Shown: piece by piece, positions 1-8,388 of the stretch | Position numbering within the stretch: the stretch's first letter is position 1 | Layout: every line of letters starts with the position of its first letter | NCBI GenBank assembly: GCA_017620475.1 | Contig: JAFZQI010000025.1 | Span: 1 to 38,683, forward strand | Direction of reading: 5' to 3' | From: Clostridiales bacterium | GTDB taxonomy: Bacteria; Bacillota; Clostridia; Saccharofermentanales; Saccharofermentanaceae | DNA length: 38,683 nt | Made by a program: the position numbers and the translations under genes | Notes under the pieces: model-generated | What the model was told of the DNA's origin: nothing | Database searches by the model: none | The model's input: the letters and a program-made list of their open reading frames with translations, nothing else

Positions 1-454
1 CGCCGCTATAGGAACAGAACGCGGTCGGGATGCAGAGTGTGTCATCTTTAATGAAAGCGTAGCTTGTCGGATCCCATGCGGTATAGCCTCTTGCTTCAAA
101 TGTTGCACGAAGTCCGCCACTCGGGAAAGAAGAAGCATCCGGTTCGCCCTGGACGAGTTCTTTGCCGGAGAACTCCATGATCACTCCGCCGCCTGCTGTA
201 GGAGAGATGAAGCTGTCGTGCTTCTCGGCGGTGACACCGGTCAGCGGCTGGAACCAGTGAGTGAAGTGGGTGGCGCCCTTTTCGGTTGCCCAATCCTTCA
301 TGGCATTCGCTACAACATTCGCAATCTCTATATTCAGCGGTAGACCTTCTTCGATGGTCTTCTTCATCGCCTTAAATGTTTCTTTCGGGAGACGGGCCTT
401 CATGATCTGTTCATTAAAAACCATTGTTCCAAAGATCTCAGGTACGTTTGTCAT
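1..454 (-). CDS. glnN: Glutamine synthetase type III, N-terminal part (runs off window)
   Basis: Reading from the ATG at 454 gives about 151 residues before the window ends. GlnN makes glutamine from glutamate, ammonia and ATP in the cytoplasm. The N-terminus matches the type III (GSIII) family rather than GlnA: it has the blocks [67 protein letters not shown] and [18 protein letters not shown]. The last two are hallmark GSIII segments. The start is fixed by a strong AAGGAGG at 463-469. A consensus promoter and a structured leader lie upstream. The gene is divergent from the ANTAR regulator at 806, and GOGAT is encoded further right, so the window holds both halves of the GS-GOGAT cycle. The C-terminal part cannot be judged. 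Confidence 0.95.
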   Translation of the reverse strand, partial: MTNVPEIFGTMVFNEQIMKARLPKETFKAMKKTIEEGLPLNIEIANVVANAMKDWATEKGATHFTHWFQPLTGVTAEKHDSFISPTAGGGVIMEFSGKELVQGEPDASSFPSGGLRATFEARGYTAWDPTSYAFIKDDTLCIPTAFCSYSG

Positions 455-478
455 ATTCTTTTCCTCCTTATAACGTTG

Positions 479-520
479 AAGGCGCCTGAAGAAATCTTTT
501 TTCTCCAAGCGCCTTTGCTT
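479..520 (-). promoter_or_regulatory. Two-hairpin leader of glnN, candidate ANTAR-binding RNA
   Basis: At the 5' end of the predicted mRNA, AAGC (520-517) pairs with GCTT (510-507) around the hexaloop AAAGGC, which has A at loop position 1 and G at position 4. A second hairpin follows at 506-488. With one bulged A it presents the hexaloop AAAGAT, again A1 and G4. An alternative 7-bp stem pairs AAGGCGC (515-509) with GCGCCTT (485-479); it would destroy hairpin 1 and enclose hairpin 2. Tandem hexaloop hairpins with A1/G4 are the known ANTAR target. Binding by the neighbouring protein is inferred. No U-tract follows the alternative stem, so it is not an obvious terminator. Confidence 0.6.
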
Positions 521-529
521 TATGTGCGT

Positions 530-558
530 ATCTTACCCTTACGTTTTGAGGTTGTCAA
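530..558 (-). promoter_or_regulatory. Sigma-A-type promoter of glnN
   Basis: On the minus strand TTGACA (558-553) and TAAGAT (535-530) are separated by exactly 17 nt. The transcript should start near 523, only a few bases before the first leader hairpin. The gltB promoter at 9534 has the same TAAGAT -10 box, 17-nt spacing and leader position. Confidence 0.85.
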
Positions 559-660
559 CAGGAAAATGAATAATTCTTTTCGTAAACTTGCACAATATCC
601 AAAAACATTCAATAAAAATGAACGATTTCACGCCCGAAATGAATTTATCAAATAATGAGG

Positions 661-689
661 TTGCAAAATTCCCGTCAAAGGAGTAAAGT
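661..689 (+). promoter_or_regulatory. Possible promoter for the ANTAR regulator gene
   Basis: TTGCAA (661-666) and TAAAGT (684-689) are 17 nt apart. The match is moderate. The remaining leader to 805 holds short palindromes (GCGATCGC near 724, ATATTAATAT near 735, and a CCGG/CCGG dyad near 762) but no A1/G4 hexaloop hairpin like those of glnN and gltB. Confidence 0.35.
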
Positions 690-805
690 GTGCATATAAG
701 TAAAGTATGGCTAACCGGGCGCGCGATCGCGAGTATATTAATATATCCGATTAAAAAGAACCGGCTGCCGGAAAAAGACTTCGATCATTGCAGGAGGTGA
801 ATTGT

Positions 806-1393
806 ATGAGCTCTACAGGAATTGATAAGGTATTGATTCTTAATGAAGGCGGTAAAGCCAGCCGTGTCGTGGAGGACTTCATCCGCAAAAGCCTCAAGCA
901 TCCCCATGAGATCGTCTGGTCGGATCTGAAAGAGAAGGGAAGGGGCCTGGCAAGAAAAGGCGACTTCGGCCTTCTGGTCGTAGACGCGGATATCACTTCT
1001 TCCGAAGCCTATTCCGCCTGCAAGATTGCGATCGCCCATCCGACCGCCTGCATTCTTTTCCTGGCAACAGAAACGGAAATGACGACACCCGAAGAAAAGA
1101 AAGCACAGACCGCGCTTTTGGACCTGGGTGCTGCGATCCTGATCAAACCCCTAAAACAAAGTGCTTTTGCCGCGGCAATAAACTCCGCGGATATGGCCCA
1201 CATCCGGCTTTGTGCTTTGAAGAAAAAACTTGACGATGAGAAGGTCGTGACAAGAGCCAAGCTCCTCCTGATGCAGTCGCTGGGACTTTCGGAGGAAGAG
1301 GCGCATAAGTTTATCGAGAAGAAAGCCATGAACACCGGGCGTACGAAGTTCGATGTGGCCTTCGAGATCGTGCAGACATACGAAGAGAAGTAA
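806..1393 (+). CDS. ANTAR-domain regulator with a degenerate receiver domain
   Basis: 195 residues. The C-terminal ~55 residues (from KKKLDDEKVVTRAKLLLMQS to the end) form the three-helix ANTAR RNA-binding domain, with the typical coiled lead-in, the LGLSEEEAHKFIEKKAM helix pair and a final helix. The N-terminal ~125 residues resemble a receiver: an Asp pair region (LLVVDADI) and the conserved Lys (LIKPL) are present, but the usual acidic pocket after beta-1 is replaced by LILNEGG, so phosphorylation is doubtful. ANTAR proteins act as antiterminators or RNA binders, often on nitrogen genes. The gene is divergent from glnN, and both glnN and gltB leaders carry candidate targets. The ATG at 806 is preferred over an in-frame TTG at 788 because AGGAGGTG (792-799) lies between them. 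Confidence 0.9.
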   Translation: MSSTGIDKVLILNEGGKASRVVEDFIRKSLKHPHEIVWSDLKEKGRGLARKGDFGLLVVDADITSSEAYSACKIAIAHPTACILFLATETEMTTPEEKKAQTALLDLGAAILIKPLKQSAFAAAINSADMAHIRLCALKKKLDDEKVVTRAKLLLMQSLGLSEEEAHKFIEKKAMNTGRTKFDVAFEIVQTYEEK

Positions 1394-1473
1394 GAACGAT
1401 TATGGCAACAAATAGGGTCGGACAGGAAGATTGGAACGATTATTGAAACGAAATGGTCGGATAGGAAGATTGG
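1394..1473 (+). repeat. Imperfect 40-nt tandem duplication between the ANTAR gene and dapF
   Basis: Two copies (1394-1433 and 1434-1472) start with GAACGATTAT and end with GGAAGATTG. They differ at a few bases plus one single-base gap. The repeat fills most of the 111-nt gap. No clear hairpin or promoter was recognised inside it. Confidence 0.85.
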
Positions 1474-1504
1474 CCCGTCCGCTTGAAAAGGGAGATGGTT
1501 CGAG

Positions 1505-2347
1505 ATGAAGTATGAATTTACGAAGATGCAGGGATGCGGCAACGATTATGTGTATATCGATGCCAGAAAATACGACATCCCTGATCCGGTTTCCCTTGCT
1601 AAAAGAGTTTCGGACCGGCACTTCGGTATCGGTTCGGACGGCCTGATCCTGGTAGCGCCGTCGGATGTGGCGGATGCCAGAATGATTATGTTTAATCTGG
1701 ATGGTTCGGAAGGAAAGATGTGCGGCAACGGCATCCGCTGTGTCGCCAAGTTCGTTTGTGATCAGTGGGGCTTTGCCGGAGATGAGATGAAGATCGAAAC
1801 GGCAAGCGGGATCAAGACGATCCGCCTTCAGAAGGATCTGGATGGGCAGGTCGTGGGCGCGACGGTGGATATGGGCCGCGCGATATTGTCTCCCCAGCTG
1901 ATCCCGGTAGATCTTCCCGGGGATACCGTGGTGGACCGTGAGGTCGAGGTGGACGGAAAGAACTATCACATCACCTGTGTCTCCATGGGAAACCCGCACG
2001 CAGTGCTGTTCGAAAAGAACGTGGATGAACTGGATCTTCCGGCGATCGGGCCGAAGTTTGAGCATCACCCGATGTTTCCCGAGAGCGTAAATACCGAGTT
2101 TTGCGAGGTGCGGGGCGAGAACCTTCTGCGCATGCGGGTGTGGGAGCGCGGTTCCGGCGAGACCTGGGCCTGCGGAACGGGCACCTGCGCGACAGTCGTT
2201 GCGGCCTGCCTCAACGGTTTGGTGAAGAAGGGCGAGGATGTCCGCGTGATCTTAAACGGCGGAGAACTGGTCATCAACTATACCGATGAGCGGGTGCTGA
2301 TGACGGGACCTGCGGTGACATCGTTTACCGGCGTGCTCGAAGTGTAA
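1505..2347 (+). CDS. dapF: Diaminopimelate epimerase
   Basis: 280 residues, full length for the family. DapF interconverts LL- and meso-diaminopimelate without a cofactor, supplying lysine and peptidoglycan precursors in the cytoplasm. Both catalytic cysteines are visible: C73 in the MCGNGIRC motif and C223 in WACGTGTCAT. The N-terminus (FTKMQGCGNDYVYID) is canonical. The start follows a GGGAGATGG Shine-Dalgarno region. dapL begins 14 nt after the stop, so the two consecutive steps of the aminotransferase branch are cotranscribed. The product of dapL (LL-DAP) is the substrate of this enzyme. Confidence 0.97.
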   Translation: MKYEFTKMQGCGNDYVYIDARKYDIPDPVSLAKRVSDRHFGIGSDGLILVAPSDVADARMIMFNLDGSEGKMCGNGIRCVAKFVCDQWGFAGDEMKIETASGIKTIRLQKDLDGQVVGATVDMGRAILSPQLIPVDLPGDTVVDREVEVDGKNYHITCVSMGNPHAVLFEKNVDELDLPAIGPKFEHHPMFPESVNTEFCEVRGENLLRMRVWERGSGETWACGTGTCATVVAACLNGLVKKGEDVRVILNGGELVINYTDERVLMTGPAVTSFTGVLEV

Positions 2348-2361
2348 GGAGGAAGAAGACT

Positions 2362-3549
2362 ATGCAGATCAACAAGCATTATCAGGATATTGAAGAAACG
2401 TATTTGTTTTCGGAAGTGGCGGAGAGAGTCAGAAAGTTTCTGGCTTCCGGTGCCGGTACTTCCGTAATCAAGATGGGTATCGGCGATGTGACGCGTCCGA
2501 TCTGCCATGCTGCGGTGGAAGCGCTGAAGAGTGCGGCTGAGGAGATGGGGACGGAGGAAGGTTTCCACGGATACGGCCCGGAACAGGGATATGAATTCCT
2601 GCGTGACGAGATCGCGTTCTACTACGAAAGAACCAGCGGCGTCAAACTTTTTGCAGATGAGATCTTCGTTTCCGACGGCGCCAAGAGCGACCTGGGAAAC
2701 ATTCTGGATATCTTCGGTAATGATAATGTTGTGGCAGTTACGGATCCGGTGTATCCCGTATATGTCGATACGAACGTGATGGCCGGAAGAAAGATCATTA
2801 AGCTTCAGGCAAATTTCGAAAACGGATTCCTGCCGATGCCGTCGGAAGATCTTGAGGCGGATATCATCTATCTCTGCTCACCGAATAACCCGACCGGTGC
2901 GGCCTATACCAAGGCCCAGCTTCAGGAGTGGGTGGATTTTGCAAACTCCCGCGGTTCGGTGATCCTTTTTGATGCGGCATATGAATCCTTTATTTCCGAT
3001 GAGGATGTGCCGAGATCGATCTACCAGATCGAAGGGGCGAGATCCTGTGCGATCGAGTTCTGTTCTTTTTCAAAGACCGCCGGCTTCACCGGACTTCGCT
3101 GCGGTTACACCATCGTTCCGGCGGGCCTGGTAAGAGACGGGGTTCAGCTTAGGAAGATGTGGCTGCGCCGTCAGACGACGAAGTTCAACGGTGTTTCCTA
3201 TCCGATTCAGCGTGCGGCGCAGGCGTGTCTGCGTGAACAGGGACACGCGGAGATATTGGAGAACATCGCGTATTACAAGGAGAATGCGAAGGTCATGGCC
3301 GAGACATTTGAGGAGCTCGGCTGGCCGTATACCGGCGGGAAGAACTCGCCGTATCTGTGGGTCAAGTGCCCGTATGACATGAAGTCCTGGGAGTTTTTCG
3401 ATGTTCTTCTTCAGAAGGCGAATGTCGTAAGTACTCCGGGATCTGGATTTGGTGAATGCGGCGAAGGGTATGTGCGGTTCACGGCGTTCAACACGCATGA
3501 AAACACGATCGAAGCGATGAAGCGCATTCGAGAGATCGATAGCAAATAA
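2362..3549 (+). CDS. dapL: LL-diaminopimelate aminotransferase
   Basis: 395 residues, a complete fold-type I PLP aminotransferase. DapL converts tetrahydrodipicolinate directly to LL-diaminopimelate with glutamate as amino donor, bypassing the succinylase or acetylase routes. The DapL-type N-terminus is present (VIKMGIGDVTRP and YGPEQGYEFLRDEIA). Other landmarks are SDGAKSDLGNI, the CSPNNPTGA loop and the PLP lysine K238 in SFSKTAGFTGLRCGY. An AAGGAGG lies just before the ATG. The dapF-dapL pairing supports this assignment over a generic class I/II aminotransferase. The glutamate it needs links it to the gltBD genes in the same window. Confidence 0.95.
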   Translation: MQINKHYQDIEETYLFSEVAERVRKFLASGAGTSVIKMGIGDVTRPICHAAVEALKSAAEEMGTEEGFHGYGPEQGYEFLRDEIAFYYERTSGVKLFADEIFVSDGAKSDLGNILDIFGNDNVVAVTDPVYPVYVDTNVMAGRKIIKLQANFENGFLPMPSEDLEADIIYLCSPNNPTGAAYTKAQLQEWVDFANSRGSVILFDAAYESFISDEDVPRSIYQIEGARSCAIEFCSFSKTAGFTGLRCGYTIVPAGLVRDGVQLRKMWLRRQTTKFNGVSYPIQRAAQACLREQGHAEILENIAYYKENAKVMAETFEELGWPYTGGKNSPYLWVKCPYDMKSWEFFDVLLQKANVVSTPGSGFGECGEGYVRFTAFNTHENTIEAMKRIREIDSK

Positions 3550-3584
3550 CGGCTCCCGCGCTTTTATAGAAAAAGGAGACGAAT

Positions 3585-6158
3585 ATGGCACCTTTTGACA
3601 GGATACTAAGTGGCATACCTCAGATGGATACCGCCTTTGACAATATCCGTCTGGGTGACAATGTGGTCTGGCGCGTGTCCGACCTTTCGGAGTTCCGGCT
3701 TTTCATGGAGCCCTATATCGAGCAGGCGATCAAGGATAAACGCAAGATCATCTACTTCCGGTTCGCAAGTCACGCTCCGCTTATTTCTGACCGGCCGGAA
3801 GTGCAGACGGTTCAGATCGCACTTTCCCACCGGTTTGAAACATTTACGGTAGATATCCATAACGTGATCGAAGAAGCGGGAAAGGATGCTTTTTACGTAT
3901 TTGACTGCCTGTCCGAACTTCAGACGGCATGGGCCACGGACCTGATGATGGGTAATTTCTTCCGCGTGACCTGTCCCTTCCTTTTTATCCTGGACACCGT
4001 AGCCTTTTTCCCGATCATCCGCGGCAAACATTCTGTGCATGCGATCAATAAGATCCTGAATACGACACAGCTGTTTATCGATGTGTATTCCGATAACCGA
4101 AACAGCATCTATGTCCGGCCCCAGAAAGTTTGGAACCGGAATTCTGATACCATGTTTCTTCCGCATACTTATGAGCCGGAGACCGGAAAGTTCCAGCCGA
4201 TCCTGGACGGCGTCAAATCGAGCCGTTTCTACCAGACACTGGGACAGGCGCAACGATCTTCCGAAGAGCAGTTCTCGGATTCCTGGGACCGCTTCTTTAA
4301 TCGTACGAAGATCCTTCACGAAAGCGGCGCCGACATCACGGAAGACTGCAGCCGCATGTGCAATATCATGATGACGCGCGATACCAAGATGCGTGAAATG
4401 GTGAAGAAGAACTTCCGTCCGGAGGATTATTTCGCCGTAAGAGATCACATGATCGGCACCGGCATGATCGGCGGTAAAGCCTGCGGCATGCTGCTTTCCC
4501 GAGCGATCATAAGGAACCGGGAACCGGATATCGCCGAGTTTCTCGAGCCACACGATTCTTTTTACGCGGGATCGGACCTCTACTACACCTATATCGTTGA
4601 CAATGACCTCTGGGATCTTCGCATCCGCCAGAGAACGGAAGAAGGGTACTTCACGCTGGCCGCGGAATTTGCCGAGAAACTGATGGACGGCGAGTTTTCT
4701 TCCAGTATGCGGGAGCAGTTCGTACGGATCATCGAGTATTACGGGCAGGACCCGTATATCATCCGTTCGAGCAGTATTCTTGAGGACGGCTTCGGAAATG
4801 CCTTTGCCGGAAAATACGAATCGGTATTCTGCATCAACCGGGGCACGAAGGAAGAGCGGCTTCTGGAATTTGAAAAAGCGATCAAGACCGTATATGCCAG
4901 CTCCATGAGCCTTTCGGCACTGGATTACCGGAAAAGACGGGGATTGGATAAAAGAGATGAGCAGATGGCTCTTCTGATCCAGCGCGTGTCGGGTTCGTAT
5001 TACGGCCCCTACTACATGCCGTGCGCGGCGGGTGTCGGATATTCCTACAGCCCGTACCGCATTATGCGGGATACCGACCCGGCGGAAGGCATGCTGCGTC
5101 TGGTCATGGGGCTGGGCACCTCGGCCGTAGACCGTACCGAAGGCTCGTATCCGCGTATCGTCAATCTCGACTCGCCGGAAAAGACCTCCTATTCCTCCTC
5201 GGCGGATAAGCATAAGTTTTCGCAGGGCAAGGCGGAAGTGATCAATATGGTGTCTCACGAACTGGAGAGGCTGCCGTACGAAAAACTGGAGGAGAACATA
5301 CCTCCTTATCTGGAAAATACCCTTCTCGAACACGACTACGAGGCGGAAAGAAGGCTCCGGGAGATCCGCATGGACCGGCAGGTCAAGTTCATTTCCTGTA
5401 TCGGCCTGGTCAAAAACAAACAGCTCATGGATCAGATGAAGCGCATGCTCCGCTGTATCCAGGATGAGTATGAATACCCCGTGGATACGGAGTTTACGAT
5501 CAACCTTTCTGAAAACGGCGAATACTCCATCGACCTTCTGCAGTGCCGTCCGCTTCAGGTCCAAAAAACCTCTGCAGGAACGGTGATCCCGCAGGATATT
5601 CCGGAGGAGCGTATCCTTCTTGAAAGTAAAGGCGCGTCGATGGGAATGTCGAAAGCGACAACCCTTGATACGATCGTTCTCGTCGATCCGGTCAAGTATT
5701 ACAACATGCCGTACCGGGATAAGCCGGCAGTGGCCCGCCTGATCGGTAAACTCAACTGGCATTTCCGCGATCAGAATAAGCACATGATGCTCATCGTTCC
5801 GGGACGTGTGGGTACAAGTTCCCCGGAACTCGGCGTGCCCACGGCCTTTTCGGATATCAGTGCTTTTGAAATCATATGCGAGCTGGAAGAATCCCGGGCG
5901 GGGTATAATCCGGAGCTTTCGTACGGAAGCCATATCTTCCAGGATCTGGTGGAGGCGGAGATCCTTTATACGGCGGTCTTCCACGACAAAAAGACCATTC
6001 ATTTCCACCCGGAGAAACTTCAGGATGCACCGGATCGGATCAGTGATTTTGCCGATGCAAAAGAACTGTGTGATATCGTGCATGTGTTCGATGTGAGCGG
6101 TCGGGACTGCCGGGTGTATAACGATGTCGCCGACGAGCATCTGCTGATCACATGCTGA
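3585..6158 (+). CDS. PEP/pyruvate-binding (PPDK N-terminal-like) domain protein
   Basis: 857 residues. The N-terminal ~220 residues begin IPQMDTAFDNIRLGDNVVW and look like a RecA/KaiC-like fold without a recognisable Walker A. Residues ~285-420 hold a pyruvate phosphate dikinase N-terminal-type ATP-grasp segment (GMIGGKACGMLLSRAII and YIIRSSSILEDGFGNAFAGKYES). A further segment (GRVGTSSPELGVPTAFSD) lies near residue 745. I see neither the phospho-histidine swivelling domain nor the TIM-barrel PEP domain, so it should not be a working PEP synthase or dikinase. A nucleotide-dependent phosphotransfer or regulatory role is possible; the real function is unknown. RBS AAAGGAG is 8-10 nt before the ATG. 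It lies 35 nt after dapL and 81 nt before nadE, probably in one operon. Confidence 0.8.
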   Translation: MAPFDRILSGIPQMDTAFDNIRLGDNVVWRVSDLSEFRLFMEPYIEQAIKDKRKIIYFRFASHAPLISDRPEVQTVQIALSHRFETFTVDIHNVIEEAGKDAFYVFDCLSELQTAWATDLMMGNFFRVTCPFLFILDTVAFFPIIRGKHSVHAINKILNTTQLFIDVYSDNRNSIYVRPQKVWNRNSDTMFLPHTYEPETGKFQPILDGVKSSRFYQTLGQAQRSSEEQFSDSWDRFFNRTKILHESGADITEDCSRMCNIMMTRDTKMREMVKKNFRPEDYFAVRDHMIGTGMIGGKACGMLLSRAIIRNREPDIAEFLEPHDSFYAGSDLYYTYIVDNDLWDLRIRQRTEEGYFTLAAEFAEKLMDGEFSSSMREQFVRIIEYYGQDPYIIRSSSILEDGFGNAFAGKYESVFCINRGTKEERLLEFEKAIKTVYASSMSLSALDYRKRRGLDKRDEQMALLIQRVSGSYYGPYYMPCAAGVGYSYSPYRIMRDTDPAEGMLRLVMGLGTSAVDRTEGSYPRIVNLDSPEKTSYSSSADKHKFSQGKAEVINMVSHELERLPYEKLEENIPPYLENTLLEHDYEAERRLREIRMDRQVKFISCIGLVKNKQLMDQMKRMLRCIQDEYEYPVDTEFTINLSENGEYSIDLLQCRPLQVQKTSAGTVIPQDIPEERILLESKGASMGMSKATTLDTIVLVDPVKYYNMPYRDKPAVARLIGKLNWHFRDQNKHMMLIVPGRVGTSSPELGVPTAFSDISAFEIICELEESRAGYNPELSYGSHIFQDLVEAEILYTAVFHDKKTIHFHPEKLQDAPDRISDFADAKELCDIVHVFDVSGRDCRVYNDVADEHLLITC

Positions 6159-6239
6159 TGCCCGGCGGCCGGATACATGGATGAGCGACCGGCGGATTTT
6201 GAATGGAAAAAGGTGTTTGAATATAGAGGTGAATCGTAA

Positions 6240-8228
6240 ATGAAAAATCATCTGATTGCGGTGGCGGCGTGCGTTCCGTCTTTGAAAGTCGGGGATGTTC
6301 GGGGAAATACGAAAACGATCATCAATTTGATCGGGGAGCAGAAGGCTTGCGGCGTAATCGTTTTTCCCGAGCTTTCGGTCACGGGATATACGTGCGCGGA
6401 CCTTTTCGAAAGTGATCTTCTTTTGGAGGCGTCTGAAAAAGCACTTCCAGAGATTGCGAAGGCGACGGAGGGAACGGGCGTTACGGCGGTCGTCGGAGTT
6501 CCTTTGCGGTTTGAAAACAACCTGTATAACTGCGCGGCGATCCTTTCGGAGGGACAGGTGCAGGCGCTGATCCCCAAGTGCTATATGCCGAATTATTCGG
6601 AGTTTTATGAGTGCCGGTGGTTTGCGTCCGGCAGAGATATCCTCGGAAAGACGGTCCGGATCGGAGGGCGGGAAGTGCCCTTCGGGATGGATATTCTTGC
6701 GGAGGATCCTTCCAGCGGGGCCGTGCTTGGGGCGGAGATCTGTGAGGATCTCTGGATTCCGGATAAGCCGAGTACCCATGCAGCGCTGGCCGGTGCGAAT
6801 ATCATTGCGAATCTTTCAGCGTCGGATGAGCTGATCGGAAAGCAGGAGTACAGAAGAGAACTGGTCAAACAGCAGAGCGGTGCGTGTTACTGTGCGTATA
6901 TCTATGTGTCGTCGGGGACCTGCGAGAGCAGCACCGATCTGGTCTTTTCGGGTCATACGATCCTGGCGCAGAATGGAAGCCTCCTCGGCGAGGCGATCTT
7001 TCCTTCCTATCCGCACGTGGAACGGGCGCTGGTCGATCTGGGGACGATCATGCACGACAGAAGGCGCCAGAATACATTTGAAAACGACTTTTCCGGGAAC
7101 TACCGGAGGGTGCAGGTTCGAATCGGCTCAGCCGGCGGTTCGAACGGTAGTTTGGAGGGAGAATCGGCTGCTGCTTCGAACAGTGCTTTTACGGATGAAG
7201 TGGATATCGATGCGCTGGTGGGGATCCTGAATCAGTATGATTACCCGATTGCGAGAAATCCTTTTGTTCCGTCCGATGAGGCGAAGAGGGAAGAGCGCTG
7301 CAAGCGAATATTGCAGATCCAGGCCAACGGGCTGGCAACAAGAGTGCGTGCAACGGGGATCAAAAATCTGGTGATCGGAATCTCCGGAGGCCTGGATTCG
7401 ACGCTGGCGCTGCTTGTTTGCGCGCAGGCAAGAAGAATCATACCCGATATCCGCATCATCGCCTATACGATGCCCAGTGAAGGCAATACGACATCCCATA
7501 CCCTGAATAACGCATGGAACCTCATGAAGATCCTGGCCGACGAGTCCTATGAAGTCCCCATCGGCGAGGGTGTGAACCTGCATCTTTCCCAGCTGGGCCA
7601 CGAGCCGAAGTATCAGGGGGAAGGCGATGTGACATACGAGAACGCGCAGGCCAGAATGCGTACTTACATCCTGATGGATGCCGCCAACATGAAAAACGGC
7701 CTCGTTGTCGGGACCGGCGATCTGTCGGAACTGGCCCTCGGCTGGTGTACGTATAACGGCGATCACATGTCCATGTATGCGGTGAATACTTCCGTGCCAA
7801 AAACACTGGTCAAGTACATTTGTTCCACCTATGCGATGATGTGCGGAAACGAAGAACTGAAGAACGTGATCCTTTCCATATGCGATACGCCGATCTCACC
7901 GGAACTGACGCCGAGTGAGGACGGAAAGATCGCACAGAAGACTGAAGAAAAGATCGGGAAATACGACCTTAACGATTTCTTCCTTTTCTACACCCTGCGT
8001 TACGGCTTTGAACCGCACCGCTCGATCGCTTATGCACTGCGTGCATATCCGGAACTTCAAAAGGAAGAGGTGACCGAGGCGGCAAAGAAGTTCTTCAAGC
8101 GCTTCTTCTCCCAGCAGTTCAAGAGGAGCTGTCTCCCGGACGGCCCGAAGGTCGGCTCGGTTTCCCTCTCTCCCCGCGGCGACTGGCGCATGCCCAGCGA
8201 CGCTAGTTCGGCTCTTTGGCTGGAGTAG
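6240..8228 (+). CDS. nadE: Glutamine-dependent NAD+ synthetase
   Basis: 662 residues, the long two-domain form. The N-terminal nitrilase-type glutaminase has the catalytic triad E44 (FPELSVTGY), K113 (IPKCYMPNYSEF) and C168 (GAEICEDLW). The C-terminal synthetase has the ATP-pyrophosphatase loop SGGLDST at 382-388. The enzyme amidates deamido-NAD+ with ammonia tunnelled from glutamine, the last step of NAD synthesis. Its use of glutamine fits the glnN neighbourhood. Residues ~296-316, between the domains, are a Ser/Gly-rich linker. RBS AGAGGTG precedes the ATG. Confidence 0.96.
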   Translation: MKNHLIAVAACVPSLKVGDVRGNTKTIINLIGEQKACGVIVFPELSVTGYTCADLFESDLLLEASEKALPEIAKATEGTGVTAVVGVPLRFENNLYNCAAILSEGQVQALIPKCYMPNYSEFYECRWFASGRDILGKTVRIGGREVPFGMDILAEDPSSGAVLGAEICEDLWIPDKPSTHAALAGANIIANLSASDELIGKQEYRRELVKQQSGACYCAYIYVSSGTCESSTDLVFSGHTILAQNGSLLGEAIFPSYPHVERALVDLGTIMHDRRRQNTFENDFSGNYRRVQVRIGSAGGSNGSLEGESAAASNSAFTDEVDIDALVGILNQYDYPIARNPFVPSDEAKREERCKRILQIQANGLATRVRATGIKNLVIGISGGLDSTLALLVCAQARRIIPDIRIIAYTMPSEGNTTSHTLNNAWNLMKILADESYEVPIGEGVNLHLSQLGHEPKYQGEGDVTYENAQARMRTYILMDAANMKNGLVVGTGDLSELALGWCTYNGDHMSMYAVNTSVPKTLVKYICSTYAMMCGNEELKNVILSICDTPISPELTPSEDGKIAQKTEEKIGKYDLNDFFLFYTLRYGFEPHRSIAYALRAYPELQKEEVTEAAKKFFKRFFSQQFKRSCLPDGPKVGSVSLSPRGDWRMPSDASSALWLE

Positions 8229-8328
8229 AAGGGTGGATCTTCGTGCTGATCTTTTTGTTGAGATAGGAAAGAAGCGGCACGATCAGGTGGAAAAAGAGGT
8301 TGGCGTTTTTGTACATACGGCATTCATC

Positions 8329-8358
8329 TTGCCAGACTTCGAATATTCGACATATAAT
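8329..8358 (+). promoter_or_regulatory. Promoter of the glycerol-1-phosphate dehydrogenase gene
   Basis: TTGCCA (8329-8334) and TATAAT (8353-8358) are separated by 18 nt and lie 31 nt upstream of the ATG. The perfect -10 box makes this a likely independent transcription unit after nadE. Confidence 0.7.
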
Positions 8359-8388
8359 TTTGTAAGAACTTCCAGGAGGTACATACTT

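Noticed and set aside
261..473. 70-codon plus-strand frame opposite glnN
   Set aside because: The minus strand encodes unmistakable GSIII motifs with a proper promoter and ribosome site.
3606..6779. 1057-codon open frame on the minus strand opposite the PEP-binding and nadE genes
   Set aside because: It spans two well-supported plus-strand genes, has a low-complexity Arg/His/Leu-rich product with no domain, and has no ribosome site. It is a codon-bias shadow.
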